Assembly: GCF_004009905.1 (NCBI RefSeq)
Contig: NZ_ML136876.1
Span: 25,711 to 89,710 of the forward strand
Length of the DNA: 64,000 nt
From: Lactobacillus xujianguonis
GTDB lineage: Bacteria; Bacillota; Bacilli; Lactobacillales; Lactobacillaceae
Direction of reading: 5' to 3'
The translations under genes were made by a program, and so were the position numbers. Below are positions 51,586 to 59,332 of this stretch, one piece after another (the first letter of the stretch is position 1; every line of letters begins with the position of its first letter). The notes under the pieces were generated by a model. That model was not told where the DNA came from and did no database searches. It saw only the letters and a program-made list of their open reading frames with translations.

Positions 51586-52473
51586 ATGAATCGACTAACA
51601 GAAATCTTAGGTACCAAGTATCCAATCATTCAGGGTGCCATGCAGTATGTGGCTAATGCTAATCTAGCAGCTGCAGTATCTAATAGTGGCGGATTAGGCG
51701 TGATTGCGGGCGGTGGTATTACCGCTAAGCAGCTTGAAGCAGAAATCAACAAGGCAAGAGAATTAACAGACAAGCCTTTTGCTGTGAACATCAACTTGCA
51801 GTACCCAAATGTGTCTGACCTGGTTAAGGTGATTTTGGAGCAAGGAATTAAAATCGTGACCACGGGTGCTGGGACGCCGAAATATTATATGAACGACTTT
51901 AAAGAAGCTGGCGTTGCGGTTATTCCGGTTGTACCGAATTTGAAAATTGCGCAAAAAATGGAAGCTTTAGGTGCGGCGGCAGTAATTGCAGAAGGCAGGG
52001 AATCTGGTGCTCATATTGGGAAAAATGCTTCCTTAGTTTTGTGGCCAGAAGTGATTGCTAACTTGTCAATTCCAGTGATTGCGGCAGGTGGGATTGCCAA
52101 TCGCAAAGGAGTTAAAGCTGCCATTGCCATGGGCGCTGCTGGTGTTCAATGCGGCACGGTCTTTTCAATTGCTAACGAAAGTCCAGTAGGTGATAACTGG
52201 CGTGAGGTGGTTTTGCATGATGAAAATGAACCGGCAACTTTGGTTTTAGGGATGCCGGCGATTCGGGTATTGAATACGCCCCATGCTCAGGAATTAGCGC
52301 AAGCAAAGTTAGATCAGAAGGAATTAAGTCACCAAGTAGATGAAGATTTCCTCCCAGCCATGCAGAAAGATGATCTTGATCATGGGATTATCTTTGCTGG
52401 TGAAGTGGTCAGTTTACTAACGAAGAAGCAATCAGCGCAGGAAATTGTGGATGAGTTGGCACAAGGGCTATAA
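51586..52473 (+). CDS. nitronate monooxygenase / FabK-like FMN protein
   Basis: A 295-aa TIM-barrel FMN protein of the 2-nitropropane dioxygenase family; the start at 51586 follows GGAGG by 8 bases. Family blocks are PIIQGAMQYVANANLAAAVSNSGGLGVIAGGG, EGRESGAHIGKN, IPVIAAGGIANRKGVKAAIAMGAAGVQCGT. The family includes nitronate monooxygenases and the enoyl-ACP reductase FabK; fatty-acid genes are absent nearby, so an oxidoreductase of the local pathway is more likely. It is the last gene of the LysR-linked operon. Confidence 0.85.
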   Translation: MNRLTEILGTKYPIIQGAMQYVANANLAAAVSNSGGLGVIAGGGITAKQLEAEINKARELTDKPFAVNINLQYPNVSDLVKVILEQGIKIVTTGAGTPKYYMNDFKEAGVAVIPVVPNLKIAQKMEALGAAAVIAEGRESGAHIGKNASLVLWPEVIANLSIPVIAAGGIANRKGVKAAIAMGAAGVQCGTVFSIANESPVGDNWREVVLHDENEPATLVLGMPAIRVLNTPHAQELAQAKLDQKELSHQVDEDFLPAMQKDDLDHGIIFAGEVVSLLTKKQSAQEIVDELAQGL

Positions 52474-52483
52474 GAATAAACAA

Positions 52484-52508
52484 AAAACTCGCTTTTGCGA
52501 GTTTTCCT
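52484..52508. terminator. bidirectional terminator
   Basis: Hairpin AAAACTCGC/GCGAGTTTT between convergent genes. Confidence 0.78.
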
Positions 52509-53413
52509 TATACAATAAATTTTCTATAGTTTTCCAAAAATATCTTGTTACTATCTTGTTCAGAAAGATAAAGTTCATTGATGGCTTTCACAATTAAATC
52601 ATTTGCTCCAGCAGGCATTACTGCAAATGGTGCATCCGTCCCAAATAGTACATGATCAATGCCGTAATAATCAATTGCAAGCCGTAAAGCAGGTGGGTTA
52701 CCTAAAATAGCTGTATCGACATAAAACTGTTTAAACATTGCAGCATGCTCAGAATCAAGGATGTGATCAATTCTACCGCTAAAGAAGGGAATCATGGCAC
52801 CAGCATGGTGAATTAAAATCTTCAAGTTAGGATATTTCTTAAAAATATCACTTTGAACTAGTTGTAGCATTGCCTGAGATAATTCATATTCCCATGAGAA
52901 AACCAGGTTATTATCAGGTTTACGTTGATCAAAGACGGGATGCAGCCATAAAGGAAGATTCAGTTCAGCTGCTTTTGCTAAAATTGGCTCAAACTCAGGA
53001 TCAGCAATGCTTTTACCTAAATGACGAGTGAAAATCTGTGCACCCATTAAAACAGGATTGTCCTTGATCTCTTGTAGTAAATCTAGACTAGCAGAAATAT
53101 TGTTCATGGCTAACATCCCTACGCCAGCGGCAAATTTATCGGGATGAGCGGTGACAATTTCAGCTAACTCCTGATTACCGTCACTAGCTAGCTCGATTGC
53201 TGCATCAGGACTGGCAAAATCTTCGGCATTAATATTGGCAAAAGAAATAACTTGCTTCATCTCATTATCAGGCCAAGTTGCTAAGCGCGTATCTAAATCA
53301 ACTAAGCTTTTAATTTTGATAAAGGGAAATTTATCCGGAATGGTTGGTTCAATAGCCAGCATTTTTTGATAATAATTGTTAGGTAGAATGTGTGCGAATG
53401 CGTCAATTTTCAT
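52508..53413 (-). CDS. amidohydrolase-family protein (ACMSD-like)
   Basis: A 301-aa TIM-barrel protein of the amidohydrolase_2 group, which includes decarboxylases acting on aromatic-ring cleavage products. Conserved blocks are LWLHPVFD, KILIHHAGAMIPFFSGRID and HVLFGTDAPF. The first metal-binding motif, usually HxH near residue 6, reads DAFAHILP, so the first His is replaced by Phe while the second remains; relatives with variant motifs still bind one metal. It is last in the MerR operon and overlaps the ABM gene (TAATG). Confidence 0.82.
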   Translation of the reverse strand: MKIDAFAHILPNNYYQKMLAIEPTIPDKFPFIKIKSLVDLDTRLATWPDNEMKQVISFANINAEDFASPDAAIELASDGNQELAEIVTAHPDKFAAGVGMLAMNNISASLDLLQEIKDNPVLMGAQIFTRHLGKSIADPEFEPILAKAAELNLPLWLHPVFDQRKPDNNLVFSWEYELSQAMLQLVQSDIFKKYPNLKILIHHAGAMIPFFSGRIDHILDSEHAAMFKQFYVDTAILGNPPALRLAIDYYGIDHVLFGTDAPFAVMPAGANDLIVKAINELYLSEQDSNKIFLENYRKFIV

Positions 53414-54021
53414 TATTTTGCCTTACTCTCGTAACTTAAACTGCCTTGATCAACAAAAATATCAACGGTGAGTTTAATTTGTGATAACACTTCAACTTTT
53501 TTAGATAAGTCATATTTTTGGGCAGCATCAGTATTTGGATAAAGTTCGAGTACCCAAGCTACGTTTTTATCTTCTTCATCACGACCTGCCAGCAAGACTT
53601 GTTCTTGAGTATTAACTAGTTGCTTAAAGTCAAATTCAGGCATTAACTTGATTTTTGACAAGCGTGCAGCAAGTTGATTAGCTTTAGTTATGCGAAAAAT
53701 AATGTCATTACTTTTAACCAATTCTGGCACTAAATTAGTCATTTCCGTGCCCGTGATGATTTGTTTAGCCACTTGACCGTAATGCTTGAATTGTGGTGAA
53801 TTAGCGTGCACTTGATAGTGATCAGCGTCTTGATAACATTCAATGACATAATTACTTTCACCTAGGTCATCATCATGGCCAGCGAACATTAATAAAGTAC
53901 CTGCTTCATTTTCGATGGAAGTCATCATATTATGATGGCCTTCACTAGCAAAGGTTGCATGATCCTTGGCATTAATCGTTAAATGAAAAATGCGCATGAT
54001 TGGGGCAGTAGTTAGTTTCAT
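53413..54021 (-). CDS. protein with two ABM-type monooxygenase-like domains
   Basis: A 202-aa protein with two halves of the ferredoxin-like antibiotic-biosynthesis-monooxygenase fold: residues ~8-100 (MRIFHLTINAKDHATF ... YVIECYQDADHYQVHANSPQFKHYGQVAKQIITG) and ~105-195 (DIIFRITKANQLAARLSK ... VLELYPNTDAAQKYDLSKKVEVLS). Such domains oxidise quinols or act as ligand-binding barrels. AAGGGA precedes the ATG. It lies in an operon with MerR, DUF2255 and amidohydrolase genes. Confidence 0.68.
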   Translation of the reverse strand: MKLTTAPIMRIFHLTINAKDHATFASEGHHNMMTSIENEAGTLLMFAGHDDDLGESNYVIECYQDADHYQVHANSPQFKHYGQVAKQIITGTEMTNLVPELVKSNDIIFRITKANQLAARLSKIKLMPEFDFKQLVNTQEQVLLAGRDEEDKNVAWVLELYPNTDAAQKYDLSKKVEVLSQIKLTVDIFVDQGSLSYESKAK

Positions 54022-54059
54022 GATATCCCTTCTTTAAAATAATTAATGTACTTACTTAA

Positions 54060-54428
54060 TTATTTTAAGTCTAATCTTACTGTAGCTGCAGCACATTTGT
54101 CTGAAACCATCATGTCAATTGGATATTGACCATGGTATTTAGCTTCATAAGCATCCGTAACAGCCTTAATTTCTGCTGGATCATCGATAGCTACGTAGTT
54201 AATAGGGTAATCTTGGTTGTTGAATTCGATTGAGCCACCGTTCTTTAAGCCAGCCTTGTACCATTTGCTGTCTTTGCCCTTACCAGCTCTTAAGTAAACA
54301 TGGTTATTGTTAGTCACTACCCAAATAGGATAATCTTGGAAGCTTTCACCTTCATCGTTAAGTGGGTGATTTTGTACAGTAGTTACTTGGTTTAAAATGT
54401 CTAATTCTTCTTTAGTCCAAACTCTCAT
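54060..54428 (-). CDS. DUF2255-family protein
   Basis: A 122-aa soluble protein with the features I associate with DUF2255: WTKEELDILNQVTTVQNHPL, PIWVVTNNNHVYLRAGKGKDSKWYKAGLKNG and a carboxy DAYEAKYHGQYPIDMMVSDKCAAATVRLD. The function of the family is unknown. It is the second gene of the MerR operon. Confidence 0.75.
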   Translation of the reverse strand: MRVWTKEELDILNQVTTVQNHPLNDEGESFQDYPIWVVTNNNHVYLRAGKGKDSKWYKAGLKNGGSIEFNNQDYPINYVAIDDPAEIKAVTDAYEAKYHGQYPIDMMVSDKCAAATVRLDLK

Positions 54429-54439
54429 GATTTTTTCTC

Positions 54440-54847
54440 CTAGTCATCCATAATCTTGTATTCTTCAAAATAACTCTTGCCTTGCTTAATTTCGCCACTT
54501 TCATAAAGAGAAATCTTATGTTTTAACCGGTTAATTGAACGGTTTAGATTCTTCTTTTTTTCTTCCAGCATGGTGAGTTGTTCTTTTAATAAATTTTCTC
54601 CTGCATCAAGAGTGGCATCGCCTTGTTGAATCAATTCGGCATAATCAGCCAGGGCTTCAACACTGACACCTGAGTGTCTCAAACAAACAATCATTTCGAT
54701 CCAGTTTTGCATTCCTTCGTTGTAGTAACGATTGCCGTTCTTCTTGCGTGGAACTGCTGGAATTAACCCGATTCGTTCGTAGTAACGGAGAGTATCAGGC
54801 TTTAAATTGTATTTTTTGCTAATTTCTGTAATCGTTAGATCTGCCAT
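54440..54847 (-). CDS. MerR-family transcriptional regulator
   Basis: A 135-aa MerR protein; the ATG at 54847 has GAGGTG 6 bases upstream. The amino-terminal HTH (LTITEISKKYNLKPDTLRYYERIGLIPAVPRKKNGNRYYNEGM) is followed by a dimerisation coiled coil (residues ~80-120, LLKEQLTMLEEKKKNLNRSINRLKHKISL). It autoregulates its operon, judged by the 19-bp-spaced promoter holding an 18-bp palindrome just upstream. Related regulators respond to aldehydes, ketones or redox stress. Confidence 0.9.
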   Translation of the reverse strand: MADLTITEISKKYNLKPDTLRYYERIGLIPAVPRKKNGNRYYNEGMQNWIEMIVCLRHSGVSVEALADYAELIQQGDATLDAGENLLKEQLTMLEEKKKNLNRSINRLKHKISLYESGEIKQGKSYFEEYKIMDD

Positions 54848-54868
54848 TTCTTTCACCTCTCAAGATTT

Positions 54869-54899
54869 AAGATACTACTTGGAGTTAACTTCAAGTCAA
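54869..54899 (-). promoter_or_regulatory. MerR-type promoter and operator
   Basis: TTGACT (54894-54899) and TATCTT (54869-54874) are separated by 19 bases, the over-long spacer typical of MerR-controlled promoters. The spacer contains CTTGAAGTTAACTCCAAG (54878-54895), an inverted repeat centred on GTTAAC. Bound activator would untwist the spacer. Confidence 0.82.
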
Positions 54900-54978
54900 G
54901 AAAAAATAAAAAATTTTTCGTGAAATTTTGGTAGTTTTTTGAGAAAGTATAGTTAAAACATTTTAAACGGAGGGAAAA

Positions 54979-56082
54979 ATGAAAGTACCATTGACTAAAC
55001 GGGTATCGATGATTGAATTATTCTACGATTTAGTTTTTGCTTACATGATTTCGCAAGCAACTAGTTTAATTCACCATTTACACCATGGATTAGTTTCACC
55101 AATGTCATTTGTAATCTTTACAATTGTCGTGATTGTCTTTATTAATTCTTGGATGATTCAATCGGTTTTTACCAACCGCTATGGGCAGAGTAGTTGGACT
55201 GATACAACTTTTTATTTTGTCAATATGGTGATATTGCTGTACATGACTAATTCTTTTGACAATACTAGCCTAGCTAATCTAACATCTTTCTTTTTAGCGG
55301 CAAGTTTATTGTCAATTAGTCTGTTATTGCAATATTTGATTATCTTTTTTAAGGCCAAGAATCAAATCGATAAAAATATTGCTAAAGCTTTTTGTGAAAT
55401 TCTTTTGATTAGAGCTATCTTTTTATTAATTGGTGGACTCTTCAATCAATCTTGGGCGCAAATAATAGCGATTATTGGGATTATTATTAGCTGGATTTTG
55501 CCTGCTTTTACCGGAAGGTATACCCGTGAACATCCGATTATCTTTTCTCATCTGTTAGAGAGATTAACACTGTTGATCATCATCACCTTTGGGGAAACGA
55601 TTATTGGGATTTCTGAATACTTTAAACCTGGAACTTTCTCGGTTATGTCGATTTTGATTTTCATCACGGTAGCTGCCTTGTTCTTTGCTTACATCACTGA
55701 ATTTGACCACTTAATTGAAGAAAAAAGAACCAATGAAACAGGTAATACTTTGATCTATCTGCATTACTTAATCTTATTTGGTCTAAGTTTGATTACTGTT
55801 TCGTTGAAGTTTATTAGCGAAGAGGAAGCTAATATAACTTTTGCTGTATCATGCCTGTATGGTGGGATGTTGCTGTTTTACTGTGGTCTAGTGATTGCTA
55901 AGCGTTACAATCAATTGCGCTATCAAAATGTGAAGATTTCTGGCTTGGTAATGATGTTGCTAGCTTTGATTTTAGGTTATGCAATTAGTTTGTGCTTCCC
56001 AAGTTTCGAAGTGATTGTAGTAGTCGCTGCAATCGTTAGTCTGCTTAATGCAGCCATGAGAATTAGATTGTTGTATTTGTAA
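54979..56082 (+). CDS. low temperature requirement protein A (LtrA) family membrane protein
   Basis: A 367-aa integral membrane protein with ten or so hydrophobic helices. Family features are SMIELFYDLVFAYMISQ near the start and HLLERLTLLIIITFGETIIGI in the middle. The biochemical role of LtrA proteins is not established. GGAGG precedes the ATG. It is divergent from the MerR operon and may share its control. Confidence 0.87.
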   Translation: MKVPLTKRVSMIELFYDLVFAYMISQATSLIHHLHHGLVSPMSFVIFTIVVIVFINSWMIQSVFTNRYGQSSWTDTTFYFVNMVILLYMTNSFDNTSLANLTSFFLAASLLSISLLLQYLIIFFKAKNQIDKNIAKAFCEILLIRAIFLLIGGLFNQSWAQIIAIIGIIISWILPAFTGRYTREHPIIFSHLLERLTLLIIITFGETIIGISEYFKPGTFSVMSILIFITVAALFFAYITEFDHLIEEKRTNETGNTLIYLHYLILFGLSLITVSLKFISEEEANITFAVSCLYGGMLLFYCGLVIAKRYNQLRYQNVKISGLVMMLLALILGYAISLCFPSFEVIVVVAAIVSLLNAAMRIRLLYL

Positions 56083-56092
56083 AATAATATAT

Positions 56093-56137
56093 GAAAAGAC
56101 TTCCTATTGGTTTGGTTGAACAGTAGGAAGTTTTTTG
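56093..56137 (+). terminator. intrinsic terminator of the LtrA gene
   Basis: Hairpin AAAGACTTCCTATTG/CAGTAGGAAGTTTT followed by TTTTT. Confidence 0.85.
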
Positions 56138-56232
56138 TTATTAGTTTTCCTTATGCCTTTCAATTAGTAATAAGCTTTGGTAATTTAGCGCTCCTCATTT
56201 TAGAATGAAAATAAATAAAGGAGAGATAACTA

Positions 56233-57273
56233 ATGAAAGATGCAAGATTTGAAAAAGCTGGTCAAATTGTAATTGCTGATGTACCCAAGCCTAAGATTGA
56301 AAAAGACGATGATGTAATTATTCGGGTTGTGCGGGCCTGTGTTTGTGGCTCAGACCTATGGGCATACCGCGACTTCGACAGTGCTGCGCCAAATTCAGAG
56401 AACTCTGGTCACGAAGCGATCGGAATTGTTGAAGAAGTTGGGTCTGCCATTACTACTGTGAAACCTGGAGACTTTGTTATTGCACCATTCACTCATGGTT
56501 GTGGTCACTGCCGGGCCTGTCTTGCTGGTTTTGACGGAGTATGTATGGATCACACCGATAACTTTGGTGATGGCTATGAAGCAGAATACTTACGTTTCCA
56601 ACATGGTCAATGGGCATTAGTTAAGGTTCCAGGCGAGCCAAGTGATTATAGTGAAGGGATGTTGAAGTCACTTTTGACTTTAGCTGACGTGATGGCAACT
56701 GGTTACCATGCTGCGCGTGTAGCTAATGTAAAAGAAGGCGATACAGTCATCGTTTTAGGTGATGGTGCAGTTGGTCAATGTGCAATTATCGCTGCTAAGA
56801 TGCGTGGTGCTAAGCGAATCATTTCAACTTCAAGACACCCAGATCGGGCAGCTTTAGCTAAGGAATTTGGCGCTACCGAAAACATCGCTGAACGTGGTGA
56901 AGAAGGTATTAAGAAGTTACTTGCCACAACTAATGGCGGTGCTGATGCCGTTCTTGAATGTGTTGGGACTGAAATGTCAACTGATGAAGCAATGCAAGTT
57001 GGTCGTCCAGGTTCAATTATTGGCCGTGTTGGTTTGCCACATGGTAAGAAGATTGATCCAGCTCAAAGTTTCTACCAAAACAAGATTTTGGCTGGTGGTC
57101 CTGCTTCAGTTACAACCTATGACAAGGAAGTTTTGCTTAAGGCTGCTTTAGATGGTCAAATCAATCCTGGTAAGGTCTTCACTAAGGAATATGATTTAGC
57201 TGATATCAACCAAGCTTACCAAGATATGGCTGACAGAAAGACGATTAAGTCTTACGTTAAAGTGAGCGATTAA
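56233..57273 (+). CDS. zinc-dependent alcohol dehydrogenase
   Basis: A 346-aa medium-chain dehydrogenase. The catalytic zinc region is CVCGSDLWAYR and GHEAIG, the structural zinc lobe CGHCRACLAGFDGVC, and the NAD(P) fold VIVLGDGAVGQCAIIAAKMRGA. Length and motifs are complete, in contrast to the wrecked dehydrogenase at 4.5-5.2 kb. GGAG lies 9 bases before the ATG. It is monocistronic; substrate unknown. Confidence 0.9.
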   Translation: MKDARFEKAGQIVIADVPKPKIEKDDDVIIRVVRACVCGSDLWAYRDFDSAAPNSENSGHEAIGIVEEVGSAITTVKPGDFVIAPFTHGCGHCRACLAGFDGVCMDHTDNFGDGYEAEYLRFQHGQWALVKVPGEPSDYSEGMLKSLLTLADVMATGYHAARVANVKEGDTVIVLGDGAVGQCAIIAAKMRGAKRIISTSRHPDRAALAKEFGATENIAERGEEGIKKLLATTNGGADAVLECVGTEMSTDEAMQVGRPGSIIGRVGLPHGKKIDPAQSFYQNKILAGGPASVTTYDKEVLLKAALDGQINPGKVFTKEYDLADINQAYQDMADRKTIKSYVKVSD

Positions 57274-57286
57274 TTACTTTAAGACG

Positions 57287-57340
57287 AAAAAAATAGTGGA
57301 CTAATTATCCTATGGTGGATAGCTAGTTCACTATTTTTGT
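57287..57340 (+). terminator. large terminator hairpin, repeat family copy 1
   Basis: AAATAGTGGACTAATTATCC faces GGATAGCTAGTTCACTATTT with a short loop, followed by TTTTG. Very similar hairpins end the Abi_2 gene (58267-58322) and the deoxyribosyltransferase remnant (63891-63937). Copies 1 and 2 also share the preceding AAGACGAAAAAA. Confidence 0.82.
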
Positions 57341-57400
57341 TTGAGACTTATGATATACTTTACCTAATTACATTTCTTAGGTAAAGGAGGGATGATCTGA

Positions 57401-58261
57401 ATGGAACAAAAGATGGATACGATTAGTGAATTAAGGCTAGATTTTATGAAAGATGCTGGTCTGATTATTTCCGATAAAAATTTCTTTGCTCAAACTATCC
57501 AAAAGTATGGTTACCACGAAATAATTTATCAATATGGTGAACGTTTCGTGTTAGAGTCCGACGATGATTTCAAGTTTCAACCAGGTACTACTTATGAAAG
57601 AATCTATGATTATTATTGGTTAGATCAACATCTCAAAAACCAGATGATGATTAGTCTGCAATTATTTGAACAGAATTTCAAAGTTGTTTTAACCGAGATT
57701 AGCCTGGTAGGTCAATTAGTTCATGCTGCAGAAAACATGGATACTCAAGGTGAGATTAAATCCCAATTTTTGCAAGAAGAATACAGATTAGCTAATGGGC
57801 GAGTGATTCGACGGGGAGACGTGAAAGCTAGAATCCGGCATATTCGGAAAAATTATTTGGAGCCTTATTCAGATTATCGCAAGATTCATGGAGAAGCTGA
57901 CCCATGGGTACTATTCAAAGAAATGTCTTTTGGCGTTGCTACTAATTATTTCTTCTTGATGCCTGCAAAAATGCAGAAACAAGTCTTAGCAAAAATTTTC
58001 AAAAATAAAATGACTGTTCATCAATTTGATAAATGGCTAGAAACGGTCAGATATTTCCAAAGACGTGCTGCTCATAATTATCGCTTAATTGGGATTAAAG
58101 AAAAGGAAACTTATTTATACCAAGAGGTTCTAAGTAACTTGCAAGAGCTGAAAAATGAAGAACCTTATCAATTAGTTAAGAAAAAGTGGCAGGAAATTAT
58201 TGAGCAGTATTTACAAAAATATCCCAATGATAAAGAATTTTTGCAAGAAAATTTATTCTAA
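57401..58261 (+). CDS. Abi_2-family (AbiD/AbiF-like) abortive infection protein
   Basis: A 286-aa soluble protein with the Abi_2 layout: GLIISDKNFFAQTIQKYGYHEIIYQYGERF, GTTYERIYDYYWLDQHLKNQMM, DPWVLFKEMSFGVATNYFFLM and the carboxy FQRRAAHNYRL. In AbiD/AbiF proteins that last block (usually R then four residues then H) is an HEPN-type RNase motif; here the aligned Arg looks to be Gln with Arg following, so activity is uncertain. It is a single gene between two nearly identical terminator hairpins, a layout that suggests gain as a cassette. A role against phage is known for the family, not shown here. Confidence 0.83.
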   Translation: MEQKMDTISELRLDFMKDAGLIISDKNFFAQTIQKYGYHEIIYQYGERFVLESDDDFKFQPGTTYERIYDYYWLDQHLKNQMMISLQLFEQNFKVVLTEISLVGQLVHAAENMDTQGEIKSQFLQEEYRLANGRVIRRGDVKARIRHIRKNYLEPYSDYRKIHGEADPWVLFKEMSFGVATNYFFLMPAKMQKQVLAKIFKNKMTVHQFDKWLETVRYFQRRAAHNYRLIGIKEKETYLYQEVLSNLQELKNEEPYQLVKKKWQEIIEQYLQKYPNDKEFLQENLF

Positions 58262-58266
58262 GACGA

Positions 58267-58322
58267 AAAAATAGTGGACTGATTATCCTAATAATGTGGA
58301 TAGTTAGTTCACTATTTTTATA
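58267..58322 (+). terminator. large terminator hairpin, repeat family copy 2
   Basis: AAATAGTGGACTGATTATCC pairs with GGATAGTTAGTTCACTATTT, followed by TTTATA; it is preceded by AAGACGAAAA as in copy 1. Confidence 0.82.
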
Positions 58323-58373
58323 CTTATTATTATATTTATGATTGTATTAATAAATATAGTTAAAATTGAAATC

Positions 58374-59330
58374 CTATTTTGCCTTAATATAATTAACTCC
58401 ATCAGCGGCAGGGGCAACGGATTTACCTAAGAAGAGGACTAAGACAATAATCGTAATAACGTACGGTGCAATTTGCATGTAGACCGTCGGAATCTTGCTT
58501 AATCCAGGCAATTGGGCACCAATGATACTCAAGCTTTGAGCAAAGCCGAAGAACAATGAGGATAGCATCGCACCGATCGGATTCCATTTACCAAAAATCA
58601 CAGCTGCTAAAGCCATGAAACCTTGACCAACAATGGTGGAGATTGAGAAATTGCCGGAAATAGATTGAGCGAAAACTGCTCCACCAAGGCCTGCCATGAA
58701 ACCAGAGGTCAAAACGCCTAAGTAACGCATCTTGTAGACATTAACGCCCAAGGTATCGGCAGCTTGTGGATTTTCACCAGCCGAACGCAAGCGCAAGCCT
58801 AAGCGAGTTTTGTAGAGAATGAACCACATTGCGATGGTCAGGATAATCGCTAGCCAAGCAGGAGCTGAAGTGTTAGCGAAGAAGATTTTCCCTAAAACAG
58901 GGATGTCAGCTAAGCCAGGGATGTTGGCATACCCAAAGTTGGCCGTAATATTTGCAGTTTGGCCTTTTTCATAAATAGCTTTGATCAAGAAAACGCCTAG
59001 CGGTGGAGCCAGTAAATTGAGGACGGTCCCACTAATAATGTGGTCAGCGTGTAAGTTAATCGTGGCGAAGGCATGTAATAAGGAAAAAACCAAACCGAAA
59101 ATTGCTCCGACTAAGGCGCCAAGCCAGGGAGTCCAAATTCCTAAGCTGCTGGCAAAGGTCAAATTGAAGATAATTGAAGTGAAAGCCCCAACGGTCATGA
59201 TTCCTTCCAGACCAATGTTGACGATACCGGAGTTTTCGCTGTAAACCCCACCTAAAGCCGCTAAGATTAGGGGAGCTGAATAAACTAAAGTTGAGGAAAC
59301 AACTAATGCTAAAAGTGATTCTAAGTTCAT
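58374..59330 (-). CDS. nucleoside ABC transporter permease 2
   Basis: A 318-aa membrane permease of the BPD_transp_2/YufQ (NupQ) type with 8-9 hydrophobic segments; EAA-like region is replaced by the YADSQLGVNVYKMRYLGVL-type loop (here GENPQAADTLGVNVYKMRY). It begins 2 bases after the other permease ends and is last in the importer operon. With the 382-aa permease, the double ATPase and the lipoprotein it forms a purine/pyrimidine nucleoside importer. Confidence 0.9.
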   Translation of the reverse strand: MNLESLLALVVSSTLVYSAPLILAALGGVYSENSGIVNIGLEGIMTVGAFTSIIFNLTFASSLGIWTPWLGALVGAIFGLVFSLLHAFATINLHADHIISGTVLNLLAPPLGVFLIKAIYEKGQTANITANFGYANIPGLADIPVLGKIFFANTSAPAWLAIILTIAMWFILYKTRLGLRLRSAGENPQAADTLGVNVYKMRYLGVLTSGFMAGLGGAVFAQSISGNFSISTIVGQGFMALAAVIFGKWNPIGAMLSSLFFGFAQSLSIIGAQLPGLSKIPTVYMQIAPYVITIIVLVLFLGKSVAPAADGVNYIKAK

Positions 59331-59332
59331 AA

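Noticed and set aside
51586..52473. FabK enoyl-ACP reductase of fatty acid synthesis
   Set aside because: No fab genes are nearby and the operon partners are a CoA-transferase and a PAS protein; the broader NMO/FabK family name is safer.
57401..58261. Abi_2 gene as part of a multi-gene defence island
   Set aside because: Flanking genes are a metabolic dehydrogenase and a nucleoside importer; no restriction, CRISPR or toxin-antitoxin genes are adjacent.
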